A DNA stretch of 64,000 nucleotides from Bacillus sp. (in: firmicutes) (GTDB lineage Bacteria > Bacillota > Bacilli > Bacillales > Bacillaceae). The notes beneath the pieces are model-generated. The model saw only the letters and a program-made list of their open reading frames with translations, did not search any database and had not been told where the DNA came from. Made by a program: the position numbers and the translations under genes. The stretch is taken from NCBI GenBank assembly GCA_031180805.1, contig JAPSLL010000019.1, positions 1 to 64,000 of the forward strand, written 5' to 3'. The stretch's first letter is position 1. Each line of letters starts with the position of its first letter. This document shows positions 26,978-35,589 of the stretch, piece after piece.

Positions 26978-27781
26978 TCACTTTTTCCTCCCAATATAAA
27001 GTAAATGACTAGACCCCCCCAGAATATAAGGATCTGTTGCATGCTCTATTATGAATTGAATGACTTTTTCTTCTTCTCCTTTATTCTTCCAATAATCCCA
27101 GCTATCTTCATGCAAAATTGCCCCTACGTTTGAGCCTAATAGCTCTAGAGTTTCAAAGCCGTTCTCCTCCATAAACGGTTTAATTTCATCAATATTAAAA
27201 TAGTATGCACCTGTAAATCGTCCTTCATCTAAATGATTGAAGCAACCGGTTTTCGAAAAATCATTTATTGCATCCATGCTATCATTTGGTTTCCATTTCT
27301 CAGGTGATAAGAGTGATGTAAAAATATGCCTGATTCTTGGCATAAACGCGACAAATATGATTCCTCCTTTTTTTGTAACTCTATTTAACTCCTTGATCGC
27401 TTTTACCCTGTCACCTTCATCCTGCAAATGGTACATTGGGCCGAGCATTAGAGAAGCGTCAAACTGGTCACTCGCTACCATATTTAGCTCCCTTGCATCT
27501 GCGACAATAAAATCTTTGAATTTACCGTTTATCGCCAGCTCTTCCACTTTCTTTTTCGCTTGTTCAACTAATATAGGTGTCAGGTCAACAAGTGTCACAT
27601 CATAGCCCACTTTTGCTAATTCAATTGAATATTTCCCTGGTCCTGCCCCGATATCGATTATTCCACCTATTTTCGGTAAGTATTTTTTTATGTAAAACCA
27701 ATTCACTTGAAATTCGATAGGCTCCCTATCAAGCCTACCCCATTCATCAAATTGACTATAGTAGTTTATTAGTTTACTCAT
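26978..27781 (-). CDS. Class I SAM-dependent methyltransferase
   Basis: A 267-aa protein with motif I GIIDIGAGPGKYSIELAKVG (about 40-59), acidic DVTLVDLTP and FDASLMLGPMYHL, the last typical of Methyltransf_25/11 small-molecule enzymes. GGAGG lies 9 nt before the ATG. Substrate unknown. Single gene. Confidence 0.87.
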   Translation of the reverse strand: MSKLINYYSQFDEWGRLDREPIEFQVNWFYIKKYLPKIGGIIDIGAGPGKYSIELAKVGYDVTLVDLTPILVEQAKKKVEELAINGKFKDFIVADARELNMVASDQFDASLMLGPMYHLQDEGDRVKAIKELNRVTKKGGIIFVAFMPRIRHIFTSLLSPEKWKPNDSMDAINDFSKTGCFNHLDEGRFTGAYYFNIDEIKPFMEENGFETLELLGSNVGAILHEDSWDYWKNKGEEEKVIQFIIEHATDPYILGGSSHLLYIGRKK

Positions 27782-27883
27782 ATAGGTTCCTCCAATTGTT
27801 TGTTTTCAATATCGATTCGAGCAATTGTAGCTAAATTACATTCAGGCACAGGCTCCATATAAAGTTAAAAAAGAATCCGTCCT

Positions 27884-28429
27884 TTAAGCCTCCCAAATCC
27901 TCTCAACATGAACTGAATGCCCTAAAACTGTTAATTTATATACATCGGGATTTGTCAGCTGACGCCACTCATTAAATCCAAAGTGTTGATCAAAGGAGCG
28001 TAAGATTAATGACATTAAATTGCCATGAGTAACAATCGCTATATGTTCTGCATCCTTTTGTAAAAATAACTTGAACGTCTCGATTCATCGCATCCTTACT
28101 TGATTCTCCACCTTCATACGTAAGCTCCAAATCTGCAAATGATGCCTTTAGCATTTCCAACCAATTTTCATTTGGTGCCTTACATAGAGTCCTTTCAGAT
28201 AGCCGGTAATCTACTTGAATCGTACGTCCTAGCTGTTCTGCTAATGGTTTTATCGAGTTCAATGCTCTTGTATATGGACTTGCTATGATACAATCGATCG
28301 GTTTATCTAAGAAAAATGTGCAAGCTCCTTCGCTTGCATTAAACCATTATTTGTTAAGCTGCTTTTAGGCTCTTGCCCCTTTGCCTCACAATGACGGATC
28401 AAATATATGACTTTTTCTTGTCTATTCAT
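27884..28429 (-). pseudogene. Histidine phosphatase family gene with two frameshifts
   Basis: Read in pieces, the minus strand encodes a phosphoglycerate-mutase-like protein: VIYLIRHCEAKGQEP (active-site RHxE), then after a shift near 28310 LDKPIDCIIASPYTRALNS, and after a second near 28070 LFLQKDAEHIAIVTHGNLMS and a normal end at 27884. The first shift falls in a T run (one T too few); the second lies around GTTCAAGTT. All catalytic blocks remain, so decay is recent. The ATG is at 28427-28429. Confidence 0.8.
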
Positions 28430-28556
28430 TTTTCCACTCCAATAAGCAATAGTTATTTGTTCTCGTTATCCTATCTATCACCATAGCTAGCCAAGAAAAT
28501 TCACAATAAAAGTTACTCTATTTTTGCTAGCTTTACATGAATGAAAAGCTATATAC

Positions 28557-28586
28557 AAAAAAGGGACTAATCAAAGCGATTAGTCC
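28557..28586 (-). terminator. Intrinsic terminator after the 37-aa gene
   Basis: On the minus strand GGACTAATC pairs with GATTAGTCC around a short loop, then CTTTTTTG. Confidence 0.85.
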
Positions 28587-28700
28587 TCATCTTGATGCTT
28601 TATATGCGTCATATTTTTCCCGAAAAAAATGACTAACTGAAAGTGCCAATGTCGATAAGAAGTCACTTATAACAGATAAAACACCGACAATAAGTTCCAT
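28587..28700 (-). CDS. Small amphipathic peptide gene (37 aa)
   Basis: ATG at 28698-28700 preceded by AAGGAG at 9 nt; the frame ends 1 nt before a strong terminator. The product starts MELIVGVLSVISDFLSTLAL, a single hydrophobic helix, followed by a basic tail (FFREKYDAYKASR). Size and layout recall membrane-active peptides or small stress proteins, but no antisense RNA or partner is evident. Function unknown. Confidence 0.6.
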   Translation of the reverse strand: MELIVGVLSVISDFLSTLALSVSHFFREKYDAYKASR

Positions 28701-28778
28701 AATTACCAGCTCCTTCAAGTTGATTATCCCATTTTCAACTTGAATATTCCATACATTTCTATTTCCAAAATATCACTT

Positions 28779-29511
28779 TTACTCCAAATTGCCTTTCCCT
28801 AAAGAAAAACCATCAAATAACCGTCCACCATAGGGCAATAAAATATGATCTACTAATTGAATTACTGCCGTTTTGCCACCAGTTCGATAAAAAACATCAA
28901 AGGCCTCGATAAATTGCATTGAGAATTCCTCATCATATTTTCTTAACGAGCGAATCGTCCATTTCGATGCACCCATCCATTTACGATTTGTTCTAAGAAC
29001 GAATTCACTTGCTAGCTCTGCAAGGGTGTTAGCAATAAATATTTCTTCTCCACGATTATAACAACCGATAAAATCTTCAAGTGCATCAGTTATAAAATAT
29101 CGCTTTGCATTGATCGTTTCTTGAGACCATTCTTCTGGACCTTTAGCTAATAGCCTTTTCGCTTCCCTTTTAATACATTCAACTACACCATCATCCTTTA
29201 AAATTATTCCTTCTGATACCATAGTTGGTAAGGATGGCCTTGCCCGCTTACAGTCATCATCGAAAAATTGTTGGTATGAGGTAAGATTATGCACAAATAC
29301 TTCAATAGCCCAGCCGAAATCTATTAACGACTCACGATAAGATGAACGAACGCTTTGATCAAAAATAACAAGATCAAGATCAGATGTTTCTGTTTCTTCA
29401 CCACGAGTAACACTCCCGGCTAATAAAGCTCCTTGACAATTTGGAAAATACTTATCAATAAATTGATGTGCTGCTTCGAGAGGACTTATTTTATGTAACT
29501 CCCCAATTCAT
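28779..29511 (-). pseudogene. Nucleotidyltransferase-domain protein with a 5' frameshift
   Basis: The minus strand encodes an adenylyltransferase-like protein: AALLAGSVTRGEETETSD equivalent region at about residues 30-50 (GSVTRGE...SDLDLVIFD), then a helical C-terminal domain. The only proper start is the ATG at 29509-29511 after GAGGTGA, but it is one base out of frame; removing one G from the GGGG run at 29501-29504 restores a continuous protein starting MNWELHKISPLE. Either the gene is broken or an unusual ATT start is used. An internal GTG at 29294 would lose the catalytic motif. Confidence 0.65.
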
Positions 29512-29590
29512 TCACCTCTATCTCCTAATCCTTGTAACTAACTAAATAAGAATGCTTTTTTTCTATCGTAACGAAAATTTTTTCAACAGT

Positions 29591-29974
29591 TCAGCTAAAA
29601 TCTTCAATCATTGAGAGCTTCCCATCATGAAAACGAAAGATAGATTTTCCTTTTAATTGTAGCTTATCACCCCGGTTTAATCCGTTTGGCAAATCCATTG
29701 CAAGGGTTGCTTCATACTCAATTTGTATTTCTACTTTGTCATCGATTTCTTGATAATCGATTATTGTCTGATGTCGATTAGAAAAAAACTTCGCAGACTT
29801 TTCAGCTAGACTTCTAAATTCATCAATACCTTTTGTTTCTGCAGTCAATTCACCATTAGCATAATTTCTAAATACAATTCCATTATCTAGAAGCTTTATC
29901 ATTTCCTCGATATGAAACGAATTGTAAGACTCAAGATATTTTTCAATGATTGTTTTACGCTGTTCACTATCCAT
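29591..29974 (-). CDS. NTF2-like (SnoaL) family protein
   Basis: A 127-aa single-domain protein with an N-terminal helix (IIEKYLESYNSFHIEEMIKLL) and beta strands ending SIFRFHDGKLSMIEDFS, the usual end of SnoaL-like NTF2 folds. These act as small-molecule isomerases, hydrolases or binding proteins. The ATG at 29972-29974 follows AGGAGTGA by 7 nt. Single gene, function unknown. Confidence 0.8.
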   Translation of the reverse strand: MDSEQRKTIIEKYLESYNSFHIEEMIKLLDNGIVFRNYANGELTAETKGIDEFRSLAEKSAKFFSNRHQTIIDYQEIDDKVEIQIEYEATLAMDLPNGLNRGDKLQLKGKSIFRFHDGKLSMIEDFS

Positions 29975-30020
29975 AAAATCATCACTCCTAAATAGATTAT
30001 TAAATATATATTCCACAGAA

Positions 30021-30384
30021 CAGATAAATTCCCTTTATATGTAAGAACTGATGCTACGATCAAATAATTTAAGAACAATACCTAAAGAAGACCGTTATCG
30101 TAAACGTATCTCCTCCAAACTATGCAACTAGGTAATTTAAACTATTTATAGCCAATCGAAAAACACCATTATTTCCCACTCAGGCGTTCTAGCTTTTTCT
30201 ATGCTATAATAGAATAGAATGTTGTAGGAAAAACACCACATTTTAAGGATCTTCTCTATTTTATAGGATGAAAGTAATAAGGCTCTTCATTTCCACATTT
30301 CTTCATGAATAATCCCCATAGTATTTAGAAAAACCGAATGAAAAATTTCATTCGATTAATTAGGAAAAGGAAAGGGTGTTAAGG
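30021..30384 (+). promoter_or_regulatory. Intergenic region with extended -10 promoter and 5' hairpin
   Basis: TGC-TATAAT (30202-30210) is an extended -10 without a clear -35. The predicted leader of about 165 nt contains a perfect palindrome CGAATGAAAAATTTCATTCG shortly before the ribosome site of the gene at 30385. No known riboswitch motif is recognised. Confidence 0.4.
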
Positions 30385-30681
30385 ATGAATTTAGATGCTG
30401 ATACGATTTACTGTTTGGAAAACCCTGAAGCAGGAATAAAAAGAATCGCTACTGGTAAAGAGTTAAAATATGAGGATATCGTTAAAGAGGTTTTTGGTGT
30501 TGCGGATATTAATGACCTCATGATGATGATTGAATATAACAAACAGTTTCAAATAAGTGTTTGCAATGCTCGCGGAATTACTGAGGATCAAATTAAATTA
30601 GAAATGATTTTCCGCGTTGCTACTGAGCAGGATAAGAAACAAGCAATTGCCATGAACACTGAAGGTAATGTATCATCTTAA
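30385..30681 (+). CDS. Hypothetical protein preceding an alkyltransferase-like gene
   Basis: A 98-aa soluble acidic protein (MNLDADTIYCLENPEAGIKR start) with no motif I recognise. The ATG at 30385 follows AAAGGGTG by 6 nt. It ends 25 nt before the alkyltransferase-like gene and is likely co-transcribed with it, so a link to DNA damage or alkylation is possible but unproven. Confidence 0.7.
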   Translation: MNLDADTIYCLENPEAGIKRIATGKELKYEDIVKEVFGVADINDLMMMIEYNKQFQISVCNARGITEDQIKLEMIFRVATEQDKKQAIAMNTEGNVSS

Positions 30682-30706
30682 TCGCTTTAATGAAAGAGGT
30701 TTCGAA

Positions 30707-31021
30707 ATGCTTCCCTTTACAGAACACGTAATACGAATTATTAAAAATATTCCTCCTGGAACTGTAATGACGTACGGACAAATTGCAAGGCTAGCAGGAA
30801 GTCCTAGAGGCGCCCGACAGGTTGTAAGAATCCTTCATTCAATGAGTGAAAAACACCAGTTGCCTTGGCATAGAGTTGTGAATTCAAAGGGAGAAATTGC
30901 GCTGAAGGATCCTGAGGCGTTCCATGCCCAATATACCTTTCTGACCGATGAAGGAATTATCATTGGTTTAAATAATCAAATTAATCTTAAATTATACCAA
31001 TTTATTCCTGATGAATTCTAA
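30707..31021 (+). CDS. Alkyltransferase-like (ATL) protein, MGMT family
   Basis: A 104-aa version of the O6-alkylguanine-DNA alkyltransferase DNA-binding domain: IPPGTVMTYGQIARLAGSPR with the recognition helix RGARQVVRIL. The active-site PCHR is PWHR (about residues 51-54), the hallmark of ATL proteins, which bind O6-alkylguanine without repairing it and recruit nucleotide excision repair. The ATG at 30707 follows AAAGAGG; an earlier in-frame start has none. It is followed by a terminator. Confidence 0.9.
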   Translation: MLPFTEHVIRIIKNIPPGTVMTYGQIARLAGSPRGARQVVRILHSMSEKHQLPWHRVVNSKGEIALKDPEAFHAQYTFLTDEGIIIGLNNQINLKLYQFIPDEF

Positions 31022-31026
31022 CAAGA

Positions 31027-31055
31027 AAAAGCCCTCTTATCAGAGGACTTTTCCT
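31027..31055. terminator. Bidirectional terminator
   Basis: AAGCCCTCT faces AGAGGACTT across 4 nt, with T tracts on both sides (perfect with a G-U pair on the minus strand). It serves the ATL gene and the convergent lipoprotein gene. Confidence 0.75.
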
Positions 31056-31069
31056 TCAAAGATACTCAA

Positions 31070-31387
31070 TTATTGATCTTTGTTATTTTCGTCACCCATA
31101 TCTTCTGCATCTTCAATGACATCTTCTGGATCTCTATTCCCATCATTTTCATCATCTTTATTGATTGTGTCGTTTTCATCAACACCAGGTACTGTATTAT
31201 CGCCATCATTATTATTACCATTTGTATCTGGTGTATTATCCCCGTTGTTACCATTATTATTGTTATTATCATCCTCTAATACATCATCTGGTGCTGGAGC
31301 CGGATCAGGTTCATTATTATTACAGCCGACCGCTACCATAAAAGACATCATAATCGACGCAAGCGTAAGAAGCCATTTTCGATTCAA
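31070..31387 (-). CDS. Low-complexity Asp/Asn-rich lipoprotein
   Basis: A 105-aa protein with a lipoprotein signal (IMMSFMVAVGC) and a mature part composed almost wholly of D, N, G and E in short runs. Such acidic tails may bind divalent cations at the cell surface; function unknown. The repeats mirror a TTATTATT-type DNA tract prone to slippage. Single gene. Confidence 0.8.
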   Translation of the reverse strand: MNRKWLLTLASIMMSFMVAVGCNNNEPDPAPAPDDVLEDDNNNNNGNNGDNTPDTNGNNNDGDNTVPGVDENDTINKDDENDGNRDPEDVIEDAEDMGDENNKDQ

Positions 31388-31496
31388 AGTAAATCCTTCC
31401 TTTCAAATTAGATTTTAATCACGTTTATTTTCTCCATGGAAAACATTAATATGTATCGCTAGCATTATTTTTTACTTTTTTCACAACCGAGCTAAA

Positions 31497-31536
31497 TAAA
31501 AAACCTTCCAACACAATTTCTGTCAGAAGGTTTGCA
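31497..31536 (-). terminator. Intrinsic terminator
   Basis: On the minus strand AAACCTTCTGACA pairs with TGTTGGAAGGTTT and runs into T6. Confidence 0.8.
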
Positions 31537-31547
31537 TAGCAGAAGTG

Positions 31548-31751
31548 TTATACGTTCGTTTTTTCCCATTCTGTGTACAAACCAGTTCCATTGCATGAAT
31601 GACATTCAGCTGTGTGTCCTATATATGTTGTAGCGATCGTTTCAAAGCCAACGCCTTTACAAATTGGGCATTTCCCCTCAAGTCGCATTTTTTCTATATG
31701 CTTTTTCCGATTTGCATCATACCAATTCGCTAAAAATGTTAAAAGCTTCAT
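31548..31751 (-). CDS. Small zinc-ribbon protein
   Basis: A 67-aa protein with two CxxCxGxG-type knuckles (CPICKGVGFE and CHSCNGTGLY), as in the DnaJ zinc domain, following a short basic helix. Zinc binding is likely; function unknown. The ATG at 31749-31751 follows AAAGGTGAT. Confidence 0.75.
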   Translation of the reverse strand: MKLLTFLANWYDANRKKHIEKMRLEGKCPICKGVGFETIATTYIGHTAECHSCNGTGLYTEWEKTNV

Positions 31752-31968
31752 TATCATCACCTTTTTCATACATTGTATTCAAAGAGTGAGGACAAGGTGA
31801 TTGGAATACAAAACTTATTTTAAGAAATACTTATTATGTATCCTACACATTCAGTAAAAACGAATTTCTCATACTTCGCTCCCTTAAGTTTTTTACAGTA
31901 GCACACAATGTTTTTGAATCAGTCTTGAAATTCCTAAGGTCCCTGAAAAGTCCTTTCACAAGGAAATA

Positions 31969-32781
31969 CTATAATTTGTACCTTTCATCCAAGAAATCAT
32001 AAAATTTGCCCTTCATTTCCTTCCGCTTTTCAACAATTAATACGGAATACAACACACCGTAAAAATAACCTGCAAACGATGACTTAATAGACCCGATCTT
32101 TTTGGCAAATACCGTTTGTTTAAAGGCATAAATGACCTGATCAATGACATCTTCAAGCTCCTTTTGCAAATTCATTTTGTTATAGACAAGGATAACTCGT
32201 TTCCAAAGGTGATAAATATCAATTGCTGAAAAAAATGGTTTTGCAGTTTTGATAAATTGAGGATCAATTGTATCTGGTAAAAAGCTCGTATCTAACTGTT
32301 CAACCATCGGCTCAATCTGTCCCTTAACGTTATTAGGTTTTAGATCTATCTCACAGAGTGAGTCTTGCTTTTTCTCTGTTTTATTAGGAGTGTCAGCTGG
32401 AGTGACAGCATGCGGTGACACATCATTTTTTAAAGAATCGATTGATGCAAAAGCTTGAATAATAAGGATGTTCACACCTTGCTTCCCGTTCATTCTTGCG
32501 GTAGGAACTTTTTTAATAAGCCCCTTCTCAACAAACTTCTTTACAGCACGCATTGCTGTTCGACGACTTACATTTGCCTGCTCAGCAATATACTCATATT
32601 TTGCAAAGGAAACGCCAATGACTTTAACGGAATGTCGCCAAATTTGCTGAAGCACCTTTAAATCTCCTTCTGATAATTCCCATTTATGCTTATATAAAAA
32701 TCCACGTACAGCCTTATCCATCTCTTCTGTGCTTTCGAACGATTGATATGTTTTAATTGTTTCAAAAGTAAGTTTTTCCAT
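31969..32781 (-). CDS. Helix-turn-helix protein, replication-initiator-like
   Basis: A 270-aa protein with an N-terminal winged helix-turn-helix (SFAKYEYIAEQANVSRRTAM, about 60-79, then AVKKFVEKGLI), a polar linker (about 120-165) and a helical C-terminal domain ending FYDFLDERYKL. The layout recalls plasmid or phage replication and DNA-binding proteins found singly on Bacillus chromosomes. The ATG at 32779-32781 follows AAGGGAG. The AT-rich gap upstream with a short GTGAC/GTCAC palindrome could hold its binding site. Confidence 0.7.
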   Translation of the reverse strand: MEKLTFETIKTYQSFESTEEMDKAVRGFLYKHKWELSEGDLKVLQQIWRHSVKVIGVSFAKYEYIAEQANVSRRTAMRAVKKFVEKGLIKKVPTARMNGKQGVNILIIQAFASIDSLKNDVSPHAVTPADTPNKTEKKQDSLCEIDLKPNNVKGQIEPMVEQLDTSFLPDTIDPQFIKTAKPFFSAIDIYHLWKRVILVYNKMNLQKELEDVIDQVIYAFKQTVFAKKIGSIKSSFAGYFYGVLYSVLIVEKRKEMKGKFYDFLDERYKL

Positions 32782-33098
32782 GATTCTACTCTCCCTTAAA
32801 AAGATTCTCAAAGGTTGTCCATACTTTGAAAAACCTCTGTCATTTCATATATAGGGATGTAGTGACCGTCGGGTAGCGTCACGGACAAAATTTTTAAAAT
32901 TTTTTTTAGAAATGAACGCGTTAGTGTGAGACTTCTGCTTAGAAATTAATTCAATCGCAAAGTTGGAATTTATTTTATTAATTTATAAATTAATTTTTTT
33001 AATATAATAAGAAATATATTTTAATTTATTCAATTCAACCATTTACTTCTTTAATCCCTTTATGTAATATTGAATTATAAATACTAAAGGAGGGAAAT
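32782..33098. other. AT-rich divergent intergenic region
   Basis: About 315 nt between divergent genes. A locally GC-rich block at 32862-32886 contains GTGAC...GTCAC in an otherwise very AT-rich sequence (long A/T tracts at 32990-33050). No ORF. It likely holds promoters for both sides. Confidence 0.4.
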
Positions 33099-33473
33099 AT
33101 GGCGTATCCTCTTATTTCAGAGTGCCCTGTTTGTAATAAGCAATTAAAAATCACAAAGCTACAGTGCACTCATTGTCATACTACAATTGAAAATGAATTT
33201 GAACTTTCAAAATTTGCAAGGCTTAACAAGGAACAGCTTAGTTTTATTGAAACCTTTCTAAAGTGCCGTGGAAATATTAAAGAAGTGGAAAAGGAACTTG
33301 GTATATCCTATCCTACCGTTCGTGGGAAATTAGACGACATCATCTCATCTCTAGGATTTCCTACCACTAAGAAGGTTGAAAAAATTGATCGTAAAAAAGT
33401 AATTTCAATGCTGGAGAAAGGTGAAATAACAGCCGAAGAAGCAATTAAGATATTAAATGGGGAGGAATCCTAA
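33099..33473 (+). CDS. DUF2089 family protein
   Basis: A 124-aa protein with an N-terminal zinc ribbon (CPVCNKQLKITKLQCTHC) and a helix-turn-helix-like block (GNIKEVEKELGISYPTVRGK, about 68-87) characteristic of DUF2089, then a C-terminal EKGEITAEEAIKILNG helix pair. Probably a DNA-binding regulator of the operon. AAAGGAGGG precedes the ATG. First of three genes. Confidence 0.85.
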   Translation: MAYPLISECPVCNKQLKITKLQCTHCHTTIENEFELSKFARLNKEQLSFIETFLKCRGNIKEVEKELGISYPTVRGKLDDIISSLGFPTTKKVEKIDRKKVISMLEKGEITAEEAIKILNGEES

Positions 33474-33474
33474 A

Positions 33475-33864
33475 ATGAGTGAGGAAATTTCAAGAATATT
33501 AACAATGGTTGAAGAAGGAAAGCTGGATAAAGAAAAGGCTGCTGAATTAATCAATGCACTGCAAGAAAACGGTAATCAAGTCAATCTAAATAAACAGACC
33601 TCTGCCTCCTACTTAAATAAAATGCTAAAAATCCGTGTTACTTCAGAAGATGGTGACAATGTTAATGTTAATCTGCCAATAAAACTCATAAAAGCTGTTT
33701 TAAAGGTAGGAACAAGTATCGCTGAAAAATTTCCCGAATCTGAGAAATATATAAAGGATATAAATGTTGAACTTTTAATTGAAGCTATTGATAATGAATT
33801 GGACGGACAAATTGTCGATATTACCTCAGCAAACGGAGACAAAGTACTGGTTGTTATTGAGTAA
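33475..33864 (+). CDS. SHOCT-like domain protein
   Basis: A 129-aa protein: an N-terminal SHOCT-like helix pair (ISRILTMVEEGKLDKEKAAELINAL) of the same type that ends the preceding DUF2089 protein, then a beta domain (LKIRVTSEDGDNVNVNLPIKL). The ATG at 33475 follows GGGGAGG and lies one base after the preceding stop. Related proteins accompany YvlB-type stress genes. Function unknown. Confidence 0.8.
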   Translation: MSEEISRILTMVEEGKLDKEKAAELINALQENGNQVNLNKQTSASYLNKMLKIRVTSEDGDNVNVNLPIKLIKAVLKVGTSIAEKFPESEKYIKDINVELLIEAIDNELDGQIVDITSANGDKVLVVIE

Positions 33865-33865
33865 A

Positions 33866-34138
33866 ATGATAAAGATAAAAATTAAAGTGAAAGCCAGAAG
33901 ATTTATTATTCTGGTCCCGTATGCCTTTTTACATCTTTTCCTTAGAATCCTCACTTCAAAGAGAATCCATGTGCTTGTAAATCGTGCAATTGAAAAAAAG
34001 GTAAAGAAGAATTTTCAAATCCCTTATATAAATTGGGATGATTTAAAGCTCTTGCTAAAGGAACTTTCAAAGGAAAAAGGTCTCCTGTTGCTTGAAACAA
34101 GCTTTAAAGACGGAACAGAATTTACTATTAAGTTATAA
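33866..34138 (+). CDS. Small basic membrane-associated protein
   Basis: A 90-aa protein starting MIKIKIKVKARRF, very basic, with a hydrophobic patch (FIILVPYAFLHLFLRIL) and a polar helical C-terminus. It begins one base after the SHOCT-like gene stop, with only a weak ribosome site, so translational coupling is likely. Third gene of the operon. No family recognised. Confidence 0.7.
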   Translation: MIKIKIKVKARRFIILVPYAFLHLFLRILTSKRIHVLVNRAIEKKVKKNFQIPYINWDDLKLLLKELSKEKGLLLLETSFKDGTEFTIKL

Positions 34139-34175
34139 AGCACAATTCCTCTGTACATTGGAATTGTGCTTTTTC
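34139..34175 (+). terminator. Operon terminator
   Basis: AGCACAATTCC pairs perfectly with GGAATTGTGCT across 10 nt, then TTTT. Confidence 0.88.
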
Positions 34176-34334
34176 TCTGCAAGTGGTACTGCATAAATCG
34201 CACAAAACATCAGAAATAACGATAATCCTTTTTTTGATACCGTACGTGTTAGTACATGGTAATTTACGTATAATTTTAGACATAAAAATCCTTCAAAGGT
34301 GTTTCTGAAATTAATTGTTCAAACATTATCTTTG

Positions 34335-34445
34335 CTAAGATGAAGAATCAATGCTGTCTCTCACTAATTCAACAATAGCTTTTGATGTTGAATTCCCATC
34401 AAAATACGGTTCCACTATAACCTTACTATGAAAATACTTATCCAG
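34335..34445 (-). pseudogene. C-terminal remnant, glycosyltransferase-like
   Basis: A minus-strand open frame without a start, overlapping the DoxX stop, encodes a peptide with VIVEPYFDGNSTSKAIVELV and a TAG at 34335. The YFDG-x-x-S-x-x-IV ending resembles the C-termini of some glycosyltransferases and teichoic-acid polymerases. It is probably a deletion scar. The family call is weak. Confidence 0.35.
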
Positions 34446-34872
34446 CCAAAATAACAGCTATCAAAAATAGTATTTGTAATAACGTTCGTGGCAAAAGAGA
34501 AGTGCTTGGCCTTCCACCAATGGTGATCCCTTCTCGTGCTGCGCGAATATTAGCTGGAAACATAACAATAAGTAAGAGTGCCAAACCAAATGAAGCAATA
34601 GTTGAAGTGATGGGAATTAATAAACCTATGGCGCCTACGATTTCGAATATCCCTGTAATGGTCACGATGAAATCTGGATTTGACAGAGATGGAGGGACCA
34701 TTTTAATAAGATCCGGGCGTCTTTTTCCCCAATGAGCCGTTGCTGTAAATATAAACATTAGAGCAACAGCGAATCGTAAAGAAGTTTCCCAACCATCAAA
34801 ATAAGACAGTCCAAGAAAACCGCTCAACCGAAAAATTAAGAATGACACAATCAATAGGATAAACGGAGCCAT
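34438..34872 (-). CDS. DoxX family membrane protein
   Basis: A 144-aa four-helix protein with the DoxX features FTATAHWGKRRPDLIKMVPP and FEIVGAIGLLIP. DoxX proteins are poorly understood inner-membrane components linked to redox stress. Its end overlaps a likely remnant of a deleted gene. AAGGAGG precedes the ATG. It is followed upstream by the vat gene in the same direction. Confidence 0.85.
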   Translation of the reverse strand: MAPFILLIVSFLIFRLSGFLGLSYFDGWETSLRFAVALMFIFTATAHWGKRRPDLIKMVPPSLSNPDFIVTITGIFEIVGAIGLLIPITSTIASFGLALLLIVMFPANIRAAREGITIGGRPSTSLLPRTLLQILFLIAVILAG

Positions 34873-34919
34873 TCTGATTCCTCCTTATATTAAAAACCTC
34901 GGAAGCATGTTACTACTTT

Positions 34920-35573
34920 TCATATATTATTTTTTAAATGTCTTAAATTCTTTATATCTCCATTCACTATCACATCAATATGAGCAGAAATAATCTCGAT
35001 GTCTAAATCCCACCATTTAATTTCTAGCAATTCGTTAACAATTTCTTCTGAGAAACGATTTTTAATTTTCTTTCCAGGATTCCCACCGACGATCGTGTAA
35101 GGCTCTACATCCTTCGTAATAACTGATTTAGCTGCTATAATTGCACCATCCCCTATTTTTATTCCGGGCATAATGACAGTATCCATTCCAATCCAAACGT
35201 CATTTCCAATTATTGTATCACCTTTAAATGGCAGCTGCTCTAACGTTGGCATATATTTCTCCCAACCGTGCCCGAAAATATTGAATGGGTACGTAGAAAA
35301 ACCATCCATTCTATGATTAGCTCCATTCATAACGAACGTTACTCCAGGTGCGATGGCACAAAATTTTCCTATGACAAGTTGATCACCGAAAAATTCGTAG
35401 TGGTATAACACTTGTTCTTCAAAGGATTCACCATTTCTTGCATCATAATATGTGTAATCACCTACAGTAATGTTTGGTCTAGTAATTGTATTTTTAATAA
35501 ATTGTACAGCATCATTTCCTTTAATCGGATATTTTTCTTTAGGATTTGGCCCATGTTGCTTGCTTGATTCCAT
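34920..35573 (-). CDS. vat: Vat family streptogramin A O-acetyltransferase
   Basis: A 217-aa left-handed beta-helix xenobiotic acetyltransferase. It starts [20 protein letters not shown], typical of Vat proteins; the catalytic histidine is H87 in [13 protein letters not shown]; hexapeptide repeats follow ([31 protein letters not shown]) and [13 protein letters not shown]. Vat enzymes acetylate the hydroxyl of group A streptogramins. It lies 16 nt after vgb in the same operon, so both streptogramin components could be inactivated together. Activity is inferred from intact motifs. Confidence 0.88.
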   Translation of the reverse strand: MESSKQHGPNPKEKYPIKGNDAVQFIKNTITRPNITVGDYTYYDARNGESFEEQVLYHYEFFGDQLVIGKFCAIAPGVTFVMNGANHRMDGFSTYPFNIFGHGWEKYMPTLEQLPFKGDTIIGNDVWIGMDTVIMPGIKIGDGAIIAAKSVITKDVEPYTIVGGNPGKKIKNRFSEEIVNELLEIKWWDLDIEIISAHIDVIVNGDIKNLRHLKNNI

Positions 35574-35589
35574 AGCAGCTACATCCCTT

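Noticed and set aside
31066-31330. Tandem-repeat or CRISPR-like look of the TTATTATT tract
   Set aside because: Units are irregular trinucleotides encoding Asn/Asp within a lipoprotein gene; no spacers. No CRISPR array was seen anywhere in the window.
31073-31418. Several ORFs of 68-112 codons on both strands
   Set aside because: All are by-products of the Asp/Asn-rich repeat tract of the lipoprotein gene.
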